A stretch of DNA of 64,000 bases from Arthrobacter sp. StoSoilB19. Lineage in GTDB: Bacteria; Actinomycetota; Actinomycetes; Actinomycetales; Micrococcaceae. The notes beneath the pieces are model-generated. The model saw only the letters and a list, made by a program, of their open reading frames with translations. It made no database searches and was not told the origin of the DNA. The position numbers and the translations under genes are program-made. The stretch is taken from assembly GCF_019977275.1 (NCBI RefSeq), contig NZ_AP024650.1, positions 310,001-374,000 of the forward strand. The letters are read 5' to 3'. How positions within the stretch are numbered: position 1 is the stretch's first letter; the number at the start of each line of letters is the position of its first letter. Below, in pieces: positions 36,295 to 45,291 of this stretch.

Positions 36295-37524
36295 GTGAAG
36301 ATTATTGCCGCGGAAGTGTTTGTGACCAGCCCCACCCGGAACTTCGTGACCCTCCGGATCACGACTGAGGATGGTGTGACCGGGATTGGTGATGCCACCC
36401 TGAACGGCCGCGAGCTGGCTGTGGCCGCCTACCTGAAGGAACATGTGGCGCAGTTGCTCATTGGCAAGGATCCGCACCGGATTGAGGATACGTGGCAGTT
36501 CCTGTACCGGAGTGCGTATTGGCGGCGGGGTCCGGTGACGATGGCGGCGATCGCTGCGGTGGATATGGCGTTGTGGGATATCAAGGGCAAGGTGGCCGGG
36601 TTGCCGGTGTACCAGTTGCTCGGTGGTGCGTCGCGGAACGGGTTGCGGGCGTATGGGCATGCTTCGGGTGCGGATATTGAGTCGTTGTTTGATTCGGTGC
36701 GGGAGCATCTGGAGTTGGGGTACAAGTCGATCCGGATCCAGACGGCGATCCCGGGGATCAAGGCCGTGTATGGGGTGGCGGCGCAGGCGCAGGCGTCGGG
36801 GGAGCGGTATGACTATGAGCCGGCCGGGCGGGGTGCGTTCCCGCAGGAGGAGGACTGGGATACCCGGGCGTATCTGCGGCACCTGCCCACGGTCTTCGAG
36901 GCGGTGCGGAACGAGTTCGGCCCGGAGATCCCGTTGCTGCATGACGGGCATCACCGGATGACGCCGATCCAGGCGGCGAAGCTGGGCAAGGCGCTGGAGC
37001 CGTATGACTTGTTCTGGCTGGAGGACTGCACGCCGGCGGAGAACCAGGAGGGGCTGCGCCTGGTGCGGCAGCACACCACCACGCCGTTGGCGATCGGGGA
37101 GATCTTCAATACGGTGTTTGACTTCCAGACGCTGATCAAGGAGCAGTTGATTGATTATGTGCGGGCGGCGTCCACGCATTTCGGTGGGATCAGTCCGTTG
37201 AAGAAGGTGATGGATTTCGCGGCGCAGTACCAGATCAAGTCCGGTTTCCACGGTCCGACCGATATTTCCCCGGTGGGCTTCGCGGCGCAGCTGCACGTGG
37301 GGTTGGCGATCCATAACTACGGGATCCAGGAGTACATGCAGCACTCGGCCAAGACCAACGAGGTCTTCGAGCAGTCCATGACGTTCGTGGATGGGTACCT
37401 GCACCCGGGCGACAAACCGGGCATCGGCGTCGAATTCAACGAAGAAGCCGCCGCGGCCTACCCCTACCAGCAGGCCTACCTGCCCTACAACCGCCTCGTC
37501 GACGGCACCGTCCACGACTGGTAA
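36295..37524 (+). CDS. D-mannonate dehydratase-type enolase superfamily enzyme (ManD)
   Basis: A 409-residue member of the ManD subgroup. [11 protein letters not shown] contains Asp217 and His219, [11 protein letters not shown] and AIGEIFN the next metal ligands, and GFHGPTD the later catalytic His. ManD enzymes dehydrate D-mannonate and/or D-gluconate to 2-keto-3-deoxygluconate, with activity from high to very low. GTG 36295 is 63 bp after the kinase. Codon choice changes within the gene: roughly 36420-37380 uses many GCG, TTG, CGG, GAT, TAT and CAT codons, while both ends use the C-ending codons of the neighbours. This suggests a recombined central segment. Confidence 0.88.
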   Translation: MKIIAAEVFVTSPTRNFVTLRITTEDGVTGIGDATLNGRELAVAAYLKEHVAQLLIGKDPHRIEDTWQFLYRSAYWRRGPVTMAAIAAVDMALWDIKGKVAGLPVYQLLGGASRNGLRAYGHASGADIESLFDSVREHLELGYKSIRIQTAIPGIKAVYGVAAQAQASGERYDYEPAGRGAFPQEEDWDTRAYLRHLPTVFEAVRNEFGPEIPLLHDGHHRMTPIQAAKLGKALEPYDLFWLEDCTPAENQEGLRLVRQHTTTPLAIGEIFNTVFDFQTLIKEQLIDYVRAASTHFGGISPLKKVMDFAAQYQIKSGFHGPTDISPVGFAAQLHVGLAIHNYGIQEYMQHSAKTNEVFEQSMTFVDGYLHPGDKPGIGVEFNEEAAAAYPYQQAYLPYNRLVDGTVHDW

Positions 37525-37576
37525 GACCGCCACGACTGGTAAGGACCGCCACGACGCGTGAGGCTGGCCACGACCT

Positions 37577-37592
37577 GCAAGCCGCTGCTTGC
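37577..37592. terminator. Possible terminator between convergent manD-type and paaX-type genes
   Basis: Short stem GCAAGC (37577-37582), loop CGCT, GCTTGC (37587-37592), followed by a G-rich stretch. Weak, but placed between two convergent genes. Confidence 0.35.
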
Positions 37593-37601
37593 GGGGGCGC
37601 C

Positions 37602-38537
37602 CTAACCCTTGAGCCGGAAGGCCCGGCTCTCCCCGGCGAGTTCGGGGGCGAGCCGGGCTACCGTCTCCTCCGCGTAGGAGGCAGCCCTCTCCATCAGTGA
37701 GTTGTAGAGGGTGACGAAAATCCGGCGCGCCTCGAACAGTGGAAAATCGTGGGGCAACAGGTCCGGAGGCAAGCCCGGGTCCTCCCAGGGGAAAGCGCGC
37801 CACGCATCCATCACCTCGGTCCTCAGCCGGAAGGCCTCCTCCCCGCTCAGGCGCTGGGCGTCAAGTGTCTGGGCCTTCCCACGGTAGGCATCGATAAAGG
37901 GTGCGTACTGCCCGCGGAGTTCGTCCAGGTCCCAGGCCTCGATCAACGGCCGGCCGCGTAGTTCCTCCTCAGGCGTGCGGAAGATGGCATAGTTGTCCAC
38001 GCCCAGATGCCGGCAGGAGTCCTCCAGATCCTGCACCGTGTCCCACGCGGAAACCCAGACCGCGCCGTACAGCGGAGCGAAACCAAGCCACTTGAGCCGG
38101 CTGCGGAGCAGGTCACGCACCTCCCTGGAACTCTCGGGAACGGTGAAGGCCATGACAGTCCACATTCTGTCCCACCGGCGGTCCTCGGAACCGAAACCAC
38201 TGACCTGGCCCACACCCACGTCGAGGCGGGCCTGGGCTTCCGGCGTGAAGCGGTAACGGGACGTTCGTCCCGCGCTCGACTGTTCCAGCACCCCGCGTCC
38301 GGCCAGGCGGCTCAGCGCCGTAGAGGCGGCCGACGCGCTGACGCCCAGTGCTCCCGCCAGGGCCACGATCAGTCGTGAGGGCAGCCATCCGGTGTACTCC
38401 CGCCAATAGTCCGCCATCATCGTCACCACCAGGTGCTGGGAAGCGGATCCCTTCAACGGCCGCGGGAAATTGACCTGCTCGGCGGCAACGCGGTGTGCGG
38501 CGGGGTCGCCGGAGTGGACGTGGAGGTTGCTGGTCAC
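37602..38537 (-). CDS. PaaX-family transcriptional regulator
   Basis: A 311-residue regulator of the PaaX type. The N-terminal winged helix (about 40-105) has DYWREYTGWLPSRLIVALAGALGVSASAASTALSRLAGRGVLE; a middle domain (WDRMWTVMAFTVPESSREVRDLLRSRLKWLGFAPLYGAVWVS pattern) and a helical C-terminal domain follow. PaaX proteins repress aromatic catabolic genes and respond to aryl-CoA ligands. GTG 38537 chosen from the domain layout; the frame is open to 38627. Divergent from the MHS transporter and CocE-type hydrolase, which it likely controls. Confidence 0.82.
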   Translation of the reverse strand: MTSNLHVHSGDPAAHRVAAEQVNFPRPLKGSASQHLVVTMMADYWREYTGWLPSRLIVALAGALGVSASAASTALSRLAGRGVLEQSSAGRTSRYRFTPEAQARLDVGVGQVSGFGSEDRRWDRMWTVMAFTVPESSREVRDLLRSRLKWLGFAPLYGAVWVSAWDTVQDLEDSCRHLGVDNYAIFRTPEEELRGRPLIEAWDLDELRGQYAPFIDAYRGKAQTLDAQRLSGEEAFRLRTEVMDAWRAFPWEDPGLPPDLLPHDFPLFEARRIFVTLYNSLMERAASYAEETVARLAPELAGESRAFRLKG

Positions 38538-38589
38538 GGTCCATCTTCTCAGGAGGAGAGGGAACGGCAAATTGAACCTTGCAGTTTTC

Positions 38590-38619
38590 TTGACGGCCGT
38601 TGCGATAAGCGCATAATAT
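38590..38619 (+). promoter_or_regulatory. Candidate sigma-70-like promoter of the MHS transporter operon
   Basis: TTGACG (38590-38595) and TAATAT (38614-38619) with an 18-bp spacer; CATAAT two bases earlier gives 16. The AT-rich box stands out in this GC-rich region. It lies between divergent paaX and the transporter, 95 bp before its start. Confidence 0.6.
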
Positions 38620-38714
38620 CTATCCAAGTGATCCGGCCCACCCCCCGCGCCGGTAGCTTTTCCCGCCGCAGGAGCGAGTCAGGCCCTGCTTCAAAACTTT
38701 CCAGGAGATCCGCA

Positions 38715-40082
38715 ATGACCGCAGGTCCCGGTCCGCTGACGCCGTTGTCACCGGACACCGTTTCCGTCCCCGCCACAGCTTCCAAGGGCAACGCCAACGC
38801 CCGCCGTGCCGCTGCCGCAAGCTTCATTGGCAGCACCCTCGAGTACTACGACTTCTTCATCTACGGCTCTGCTTCGGCGTTGATATTCAACAAAATCTTC
38901 TTTCCCGGCATCGACCCATCCCTGGGCATGGTCCTTTCCATGGCCACGATCGGCATCGGCTACGTGGTGCGGCCCCTGGCCGCCGGCGTGATTGGCCACT
39001 TTGGTGACCGCATAGGCCGCCGCCAGATGCTGGTCCTGACCCTGGTCCTCATGGGAGTCGCCACGTTCCTGATCGGCTGCCTTCCGCCCGTGTCGGTGAT
39101 CGGCGCCGCCGCCCCGATCCTGCTGGTACTCCTGCGCGCACTGCAGGGGGCTTCGGCCGCCGGCGAGTCCGTGGGTGCCGTGACCATGACCATGGAACAC
39201 GCCCCTACCCACAGGAGGGCCTTCTACGCCAGCTGGGTCAACACGGGAGCGGTGGCCGGCATCATGCTGGCGTCGCTCGCGTTCCTTGCGGTATCGCTGC
39301 TGCCGCAGGACGATTTGCTCGCATGGGGATGGCGCCTGCCGTTCCTTGCCAGCATCCTGGTTGTCGTGGTGGGCCTGTACATCAGGCTCCGCCTCCCGGA
39401 ATCGGAAGTGTTCGAGGCCGCCAAGGAATCTGCGGGCGCCCAGGAACTGCCCATCAAGGTGGTCCTGCGCGACCATTGGGCCACCATCCTCAAGGTGATC
39501 CTGTTCGGTCTCTGGAGCGTCGTTTCCTCGGTGTTCGCGGCCTTCGGTCTTGCCTACGCCGGCAAGCTCGGAGTCCCCGCGGCCGTCATGCTCACCGTCA
39601 CTATCGTCACCGCGGCCCTGGGCATCGTCGTCCAGCCGTACGCAGGCATCCTGGCCGACCGGATCGGACGTAAACCGGTGTTCATCACCGGCAACATCGT
39701 CTGCGCGGCGTCGGTGTTCGCGTTCTTCTGGTCGATCAGCGCCGGCTCCATCCCGCTGATCTTTGCCACGGCCATCCTCTTCATGACCGTCGGCTACGGC
39801 ATGGTCAACCCGCTTGGCCCATCCATGACCGCGGAAATGTTCGAAACCAGGATCCGCTACACCGGAGCTGCCACTGCCTCCCAGCTGGGGCTCGTCGTCA
39901 CCGGCTTTGCTCCCGCCATTGCCGCCGCCATCGTCCAGCCCGGCCCTGACGGGTGGCTGCCCGTTGCCTTTTTCACGGCCGCCTGCTGCCTCGTCTCCGC
40001 CGTCGTGACCGCCGTGTGGGTCAAGGAGACCTACCGGACCCGGACCGAAGACCTCGGCAAGCAACCCGCCTCCGCGGCCTAG
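38715..40082 (+). CDS. MFS transporter, metabolite:H+ symporter (MHS) family
   Basis: A 455-residue transporter with 12 TM segments. GSTLEYYDFFIYG in the first helix and HFGDRIGRRQM between helices 2 and 3 are the MHS signatures (ShiA, ProP and citrate or aromatic-acid carriers). ATG 38715 has AGGAG seven bases upstream; the frame is open to 38433. It imports an organic acid or zwitterion with protons. The hydrolase that follows suggests the substrate is an ester or amide, or its cleavage product. Confidence 0.9.
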   Translation: MTAGPGPLTPLSPDTVSVPATASKGNANARRAAAASFIGSTLEYYDFFIYGSASALIFNKIFFPGIDPSLGMVLSMATIGIGYVVRPLAAGVIGHFGDRIGRRQMLVLTLVLMGVATFLIGCLPPVSVIGAAAPILLVLLRALQGASAAGESVGAVTMTMEHAPTHRRAFYASWVNTGAVAGIMLASLAFLAVSLLPQDDLLAWGWRLPFLASILVVVVGLYIRLRLPESEVFEAAKESAGAQELPIKVVLRDHWATILKVILFGLWSVVSSVFAAFGLAYAGKLGVPAAVMLTVTIVTAALGIVVQPYAGILADRIGRKPVFITGNIVCAASVFAFFWSISAGSIPLIFATAILFMTVGYGMVNPLGPSMTAEMFETRIRYTGAATASQLGLVVTGFAPAIAAAIVQPGPDGWLPVAFFTAACCLVSAVVTAVWVKETYRTRTEDLGKQPASAA

Positions 40083-40110
40083 CACCCCCACCCAAACGAA
40101 AGGCACCCAC

Positions 40111-41856
40111 GTGCGCTACCTTGTCGTCGTCGACGGCGATGTTGAAGCAACCATGACCGACGGAACCATCCTCCGGTCCACCGTCTACCGGCCGGACGCG
40201 CCGGATGAAACCTTCCCGGTGCTGCTCACGCGCACGCCCTACGGGCGGGACCTGGCGGTCAACTCGGCGTACTTCAATCCGCTGACCGTTGCGGCGGCCG
40301 GGTACGTGGTGGTGATGCAGGACTGCCGCGGCAGGTTCGGCTCGGACGGCAGGTTTGAGCCTTCGGTCAATGAAGCGTCCGACGGCGCCACAACAGTGGA
40401 GTGGGCCGCGCGCCTTCCGTGGTCCAACGGCAGGGTGGGCATGTGGGGCCGGTCCTACTTCGCGGAAACCCAGTGGCGTGCCGCCCGGTACGCTCCGGCC
40501 GGGCTCAAGGCCCTGGCGCCGGGGGTCTCGGCGGGCGGCAACGCCAACAACGGTGCGCTGTACAGGGGCGGTGCCCATGAGCTGGGCAGCCGCCTGGCCT
40601 GGGGGCACGCCTCGATTTCCCTGAATGAACTGATGCGGGAACATGCTGACGATCCCGAGCGGCGCGCGAAGGAGCTCCAGGAATGGCTTGCCCTGGACAC
40701 TGGATTTGCCGATGGTTCCTGCTACGGAGTCCTCCCGCTGCGGGACCTGGAACCCAGGCTGGGCACCTTCCTTCGCAACGAGGTCACCCCGTCCGCGGGG
40801 GAGGGGCCGGGGAGTGATTTCTGCCGGTTGTGGGATGCCGCTTCCGATGCGGCGGTGCCGCTGCCAACGCTGCACATCGGCGGCTGGTTCGATATCTTCG
40901 CCCCGAACACGCTGGACCAGTACCGCCGCCAGGCGGTCCTCAGCAAGACCTTCCCCGGCATTGAACCCCGCCTCATCCTTGGCCCCTGGACACACACCAA
41001 CCTCACGGGCGGGTACCCGGACATCCACTTCGGCGCAGCCGCGTCCTCCGGCATCGTCGATGGCCGCGGAGATCTGTCGTCCCTCCACACGGCCTGGTTC
41101 GACGCCGTCCTCAAGGAGGACGGAGCGGCCATCGCCGCGGTCCCCAAGGTGCTGCTGTATTTCCTGGGCGAGAACCGCTGGCGCGGCTTTGATGAACTGC
41201 CGGTTCCCGCCGGGCAGAGGTCGTGGTTCCTTTCCGCCGAGGGGGACCTGCTGGACCAGGCGGGTGTGGACGGAAACGTTGAGTACGCCTACGACCCCCT
41301 GGATCCCGTGCCCACTACGGGCGGGGCCACCATGCTCGCCGGCGCCTTTCCCGCGGGTCCGGCGCGGCAGGACGCCGTCGAGGCGCGCACCGACGTCGCC
41401 GTCTTCACCACGGAGCCCTTCACCGAAACCACCACCATCTTCGGTGCCGTCACCGCCACCTTGTTTGCATCTTCCAGTGCCGTGGACACGGACTGGGTGG
41501 TCCGGCTTTGCAGGGTGTCAGCGGACGGGGTTTCCCTGGGGATTGCCGACGGGATCGTCCGGGCGTCCTGGCGCGACGCGTACGCCGGTACCGGGCTCTT
41601 CGAGGAAGGGCATCCGCCGTCTCCCATCGAGCCAGGCCAGGTCTACGAGTACACCATCAGCCTTTGGGAGACGGCTCTGACTCTCGCCCCGGGGGAGCGC
41701 CTGCGCGTCCAGGTCACGTCGAGCTGCCACCCGCGCTGGGACCGCAACCTCAACACCGGCAAACTGGCCTACGAATCGGGAGTTGCCGTAACCGCCAACC
41801 AGCGCATCCATGTGGGCGCCTCCCACCCCAGCCGCCTGACAGTGGGCCTGCTGTGA
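40111..41856 (+). CDS. CocE/NonD-family alpha/beta hydrolase (peptidase S15-like)
   Basis: A 581-residue hydrolase. The N-terminal alpha/beta domain has RTPYGRD, QDCRGRFGSDG (oxyanion Tyr/Asp region) and the nucleophile Ser115 in WGRSYFAE; the LHIGGWFDIF aspartate and GPWTHTN histidine complete the triad. The C-terminal jelly-roll domain (about 360-575) is the X-Pro dipeptidyl-peptidase type. Relatives include cocaine esterase, glutaryl-7-ACA acylase and acyl-amino-acid hydrolases. No signal peptide. GTG 40111 follows GAAAGG. GTGA-coupled to the DUF3237 gene. Confidence 0.9.
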   Translation: MRYLVVVDGDVEATMTDGTILRSTVYRPDAPDETFPVLLTRTPYGRDLAVNSAYFNPLTVAAAGYVVVMQDCRGRFGSDGRFEPSVNEASDGATTVEWAARLPWSNGRVGMWGRSYFAETQWRAARYAPAGLKALAPGVSAGGNANNGALYRGGAHELGSRLAWGHASISLNELMREHADDPERRAKELQEWLALDTGFADGSCYGVLPLRDLEPRLGTFLRNEVTPSAGEGPGSDFCRLWDAASDAAVPLPTLHIGGWFDIFAPNTLDQYRRQAVLSKTFPGIEPRLILGPWTHTNLTGGYPDIHFGAAASSGIVDGRGDLSSLHTAWFDAVLKEDGAAIAAVPKVLLYFLGENRWRGFDELPVPAGQRSWFLSAEGDLLDQAGVDGNVEYAYDPLDPVPTTGGATMLAGAFPAGPARQDAVEARTDVAVFTTEPFTETTTIFGAVTATLFASSSAVDTDWVVRLCRVSADGVSLGIADGIVRASWRDAYAGTGLFEEGHPPSPIEPGQVYEYTISLWETALTLAPGERLRVQVTSSCHPRWDRNLNTGKLAYESGVAVTANQRIHVGASHPSRLTVGLL

Positions 41857-42320
41857 GCGCACCTTTACGGCCGCGCCTGGAGTTCCTGACGGAGCTGAAC
41901 GTAACGGTGGAAACACCCATTGATGTTGGGCCCGCCCCCACCGGCCACCGCAGGATCATACCGATCACCGGCGGAACGATGACGGGGCCCGCCCTCCGCG
42001 GCACGGTGCTGCCCGGCGGCGCGGATTTCCAGACCCTGCACAGCCCGGAACTCACCGAGCTTGATGCCCGCTACGTTGTCGAGGCGGAGGACGGGGCATT
42101 GATCCACGTGCACAACAGCGCCGTCCGGCACGGCTCAGCGGCCGATATCGCACGGCTGAACCGCGGTGAACCAGTGGATCCGGCCGCCATCTACTTCCGG
42201 TGTTCACTCCGGTTCTCCACGGCGTCCAGGGAATGGTCGTGGCTCAACCACGTGGTTGCCGTCGGTACCGGCGAGCGGTACCAGGACGCAGTGAGGATCG
42301 CCGTCTTCATCGTCCGCTGA
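41853..42320 (+). CDS. DUF3237-family protein
   Basis: A 155-residue protein matching the DUF3237 pattern: LEFLTELNVTVETPIDVGPAPTG at the start, RRIIPITGGTMTGPALRG, then YVVEAEDGALIHVHNSA and a C-terminal strand WLNHVVAVGTGER. The family forms a small beta barrel and often accompanies aromatic or ester catabolism genes; its function is unknown. Start GTG 41853 overlaps the hydrolase stop. Last gene of this operon. Confidence 0.85.
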   Translation: MSAPLRPRLEFLTELNVTVETPIDVGPAPTGHRRIIPITGGTMTGPALRGTVLPGGADFQTLHSPELTELDARYVVEAEDGALIHVHNSAVRHGSAADIARLNRGEPVDPAAIYFRCSLRFSTASREWSWLNHVVAVGTGERYQDAVRIAVFIVR

Positions 42321-42490
42321 CGCCGTTACGGAAGGGTTGTCGTCCCCGGGCTCCATTCCTGCTCCGCGCCCCACAGCGGTTTCCCGAATGCACCCCGGCG
42401 GGGATGGCAGGCAGATGCGTGTGGACTAAACACGCCACCTGGCAAGGGCTTCCCGTTGACCCCGCCGTCACCCGGTGTGAGGATGGCGCC

Positions 42491-43312
42491 ATGAATGAGG
42501 TTTCGGCCTTTTATACCGGCCCCGGTCAGCTTTTGGCGGCCATCAGTTCTGCCCTGGATGCGGCCGGCGTGGACCGTTCGGCGCTGCGGCCGGCCGACCT
42601 CGGTGCTGTCGACGAATTCCATATCCGTGGACGCAGGGCGACGCTGGAAATCATCGAAGCGCTCGGCCTTACTGCAGATTCCCAAGTGCTCGATCTCGGA
42701 AGCGGATTGGGCGGCCCCGCCCGGACGCTCGCCGAGATGACGGGGTGCACGGTGACAGGGGTGGACCTGACACCGGAGTTCTGCCAGGTAGCGACGGCGC
42801 TTTCGGAGTGGACAGGCTTGTCCGGCCGCACCCGCTTCCACGTTGGGGACGCCACAGCCACCGGCCTTCCGGACGAGTCTGTGGATGCTGCGATGACAGT
42901 GCATGTGGCGATGAACATCCCGGACAAGCACGCGCTGTATGCCGAGGCCTTCCGGGTCCTGCGGCCGGCCGGCAGGTTGGTGGTTTACGACGTGCTGCAG
43001 GGTGAAGGCGGGGAGGTGCATTACCCGGTGCCGTGGGCCGCTGACCCCTCAACGAGCTTTCCCGCGACCCTGGAGGACATGCGCCGTCTCCTCCCTTCGG
43101 CAGGTTTCGACGTCATCTCGGAGGTCGACTCCTCGGACGAAAGCCTTTCCTGGTTCCAGCACATGCGTGCCAAAATCCAGCGGGAAGGGCCAGCACCGGT
43201 GACCTTCGCGACCTTCCTTGGCGACAGCTTCGCACAGATGGCAGCCAACCAGGTGGCCAACCTCGCCGAGCGGCGCATCCGGACGGTCATGTTCGTGTGC
43301 TCGCGGCCGTGA
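42491..43312 (+). CDS. Class I SAM-dependent methyltransferase
   Basis: A 273-residue methyltransferase. Motif I is LDLGSGLGGPAR (about residues 67-78), followed by VTGVDLTPEF and GDATATGLPDESVD, then FRVLRPAGRLVVYD. The layout resembles small-molecule C- or N-methyltransferases (UbiE/sarcosine type). An N-terminal helical part (about 1-45) precedes the fold. ATG 42491 follows GAGGA. It stands alone between the DUF3237 gene and the IS element; the substrate is unknown. Confidence 0.85.
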   Translation: MNEVSAFYTGPGQLLAAISSALDAAGVDRSALRPADLGAVDEFHIRGRRATLEIIEALGLTADSQVLDLGSGLGGPARTLAEMTGCTVTGVDLTPEFCQVATALSEWTGLSGRTRFHVGDATATGLPDESVDAAMTVHVAMNIPDKHALYAEAFRVLRPAGRLVVYDVLQGEGGEVHYPVPWAADPSTSFPATLEDMRRLLPSAGFDVISEVDSSDESLSWFQHMRAKIQREGPAPVTFATFLGDSFAQMAANQVANLAERRIRTVMFVCSRP

Positions 43313-43412
43313 CTTGCGTGCGGGGCTCTGGCGCCCGGGTCTCATAGGTTCCGGCGGCCTTCAGCCTTTACTCGTAGCCGTGTGGTGCGGGGCTCCAGCC
43401 TTTGTGCGGTCC

Positions 43413-43434
43413 CTCGAAACCCTAGGGTTTCGAG
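43413..43434. repeat. Perfect 22-bp palindrome upstream of the IS30 transposase
   Basis: CTCGAAACCCT (43413-43423) is directly followed by its exact reverse complement (43424-43434) with no spacer. It lies 78 bp before the transposase start and just outside a possible left end of the element. IS30-type elements favour palindromic targets, so it may be a target site; a terminator for the methyltransferase is another option. Confidence 0.7.
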
Positions 43435-43511
43435 GCAACTTTGTGTGTAGCGTATAGGGCACCCCGGGTTCTGTTGATCGAAGCAACACCCCAAACCAGG
43501 GAGTTCCTTCG

Positions 43512-45236
43512 ATGTGTCAACAGTTCGATTCGCCCACCGGTGTCAGGTTTCTTGCTCTCATCAAGGAAGGCAAGAGTTTCAGACAATCAGTACGGGTGAC
43601 CGGGATAGGTAAGGAGACCGGTTACCGGTGGCTGCGTGATGAGTACCTCCGATTCCGCAGCAAAGGCCTCAACCACGCAGCAGCCCAGGTCGAACTGGGA
43701 TTCACCTCACGCAATGCCGAGAAATGGAACGAACGCTTCCTGAGAAGCTCCGGGCGCCATCACTTCCAAGTCGACCCAGCTGTTGAGGAAGCGTTCTGGT
43801 CCTCATACTCCACCGGCATGAGCGTATTGGCTGCTGCAACATCGGCAGGCGTAAAGCACACGACAGGGTACCGGTGGGTCTACCGTCGTTTCATCGCTCT
43901 GCGAAGTGGACTTCCGCTGGCAGAGGTTGTCGATGCGTTACGACTGTCCCCGGGGACAACCGTTAGATGGGAAGCCCAACGGAGAAAAGAACTGGAAGCC
44001 GAAAAAGCACGCCTGCTGAAAGCCGAGCGGGACGCAATCCGGACCGCGAGAATCGTCGCCGAGAGGGTTGCAGCTCCTTTGTCTCCAGCACAAAAGCGAC
44101 GCGCGTTACGGGAGACACGATATTGGGAGTTGGTGAGCTCCGGTGCTTCCAATGCTGCCGCCTGCAGGATGTTGGGCATGAGCAGGGTTATCGGGACAAG
44201 GCTTCGGAACCAGAGAGCGCAACAGCCACGGGCCAGCCTCAAACCACCATCGGGCAGGTACTTGTGCCTGCGCGAAAGGCTTCAAATGGCGGACCTGCTC
44301 CGCATGGGATGTTCTCTACGGCAAATTGGGAGGGATCTGGGGAGGCATGCCTCGACCATCAAACGGGAGCTTGACCGGCACCGTGATCCCCGTGGGCGCT
44401 ACTTGCCCCATATCGCCGATCACGAAGCGCGCAGCCAGCGACGTCGGCCGAGGGAGCGGAAATTGCACGCTAATCCACGCCTGCACGCAATGGTGCAAAC
44501 AAAGCTAACCAGCCACTGGTCCCCGGAGCAGATCTGCGGGTGGTTGGCGCTGGAATTTCCCGCTGAACCTGGCCTGAGGCTCTGCCCGGAGACAATCTAC
44601 CAGGCACTATTGTTCGGCGACCATGGCGGGCTAAGAACGGCTGGCAAGCCACGGCTGCGCACAGGGCGAAAGATCCGTAAGCACCGGTGGCGGACAGGAT
44701 CCGGCCACGGATCGGTCGTGAAGAACATGACCATGATTAGTGAAAGACCGCCCGAGGTCGAGACCAAAGAAGAGGCCGGCCACTGGGAAGGTGACCTCAT
44801 CGTGGGGGTTGGTTCCGCATCCGCTATGGTCACCTTACGGGAACGAAAGACCCACTACGGAATCATCATCAACCTCCCGCACGGACACACCGCAGCGCAG
44901 ACCAACCAAGCGATCATCGCTGCCTTCTCAGCCTTGCCGGCTCACCTGAAGCAGACACTGACCTGGGATCAAGGCGTGGAAATGGCCCGTCATCAGGAAT
45001 TAGCGGCCGCTACCGGACTGCGGATCTACTTCGCGGAGCGGTCCAGCCCCTGGCAACGCGGCGCGAATGAGAACTTTAATGGCCTCGCGCGCCAATACTT
45101 CCCAAAGGGTACGGATCTCTCCGTCCATTCAGAGGACCACGTCAAACAGGTCTGCGTAGAGCTGAACAGCAGGCCACGCAAAAGCCTCGGCTACCTCACT
45201 CCGGCAGCAATCTTTCAATTCTCGAAGGACGGATAG
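43512..45236 (+). mobile_element. IS30-family transposase gene, apparently complete
   Basis: A 574-residue DDE transposase. The C-terminal catalytic part has WEGDLIVG (first Asp), LTWDQGVEM (second Asp) and the IS30 signature GANENFNGLARQYFPKGTDL with the final Glu; MADLLRMGCSLRQIGRDLGRHASTIKRELDRH is the usual IS30 helix-turn-helix. An N-terminal region of about 200 residues with additional helix-turn-helix-like parts makes it longer than classic IS30 transposases (about 380 residues). The frame is intact. ATG 43512 follows GGGAG. The element ends are not clear: a weak candidate pair lies at 43439-43461 and 45297-45322. Confidence 0.9.
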
Positions 45237-45291
45237 GCTCCCACGCCAAGAGCCTCCAGCTGCCGACTGGTGACGCCTCTCCCGCGTCCCG

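Noticed and set aside
35299..37803. 834-codon open frame on the minus strand
   Set aside because: It lies opposite the kinase and ManD-type genes, has no domain, and is the usual antisense shadow of GC-rich coding DNA.
43413..43434. Palindrome read as a target-site duplication of the IS
   Set aside because: No second copy was found near the right side of the transposase gene.
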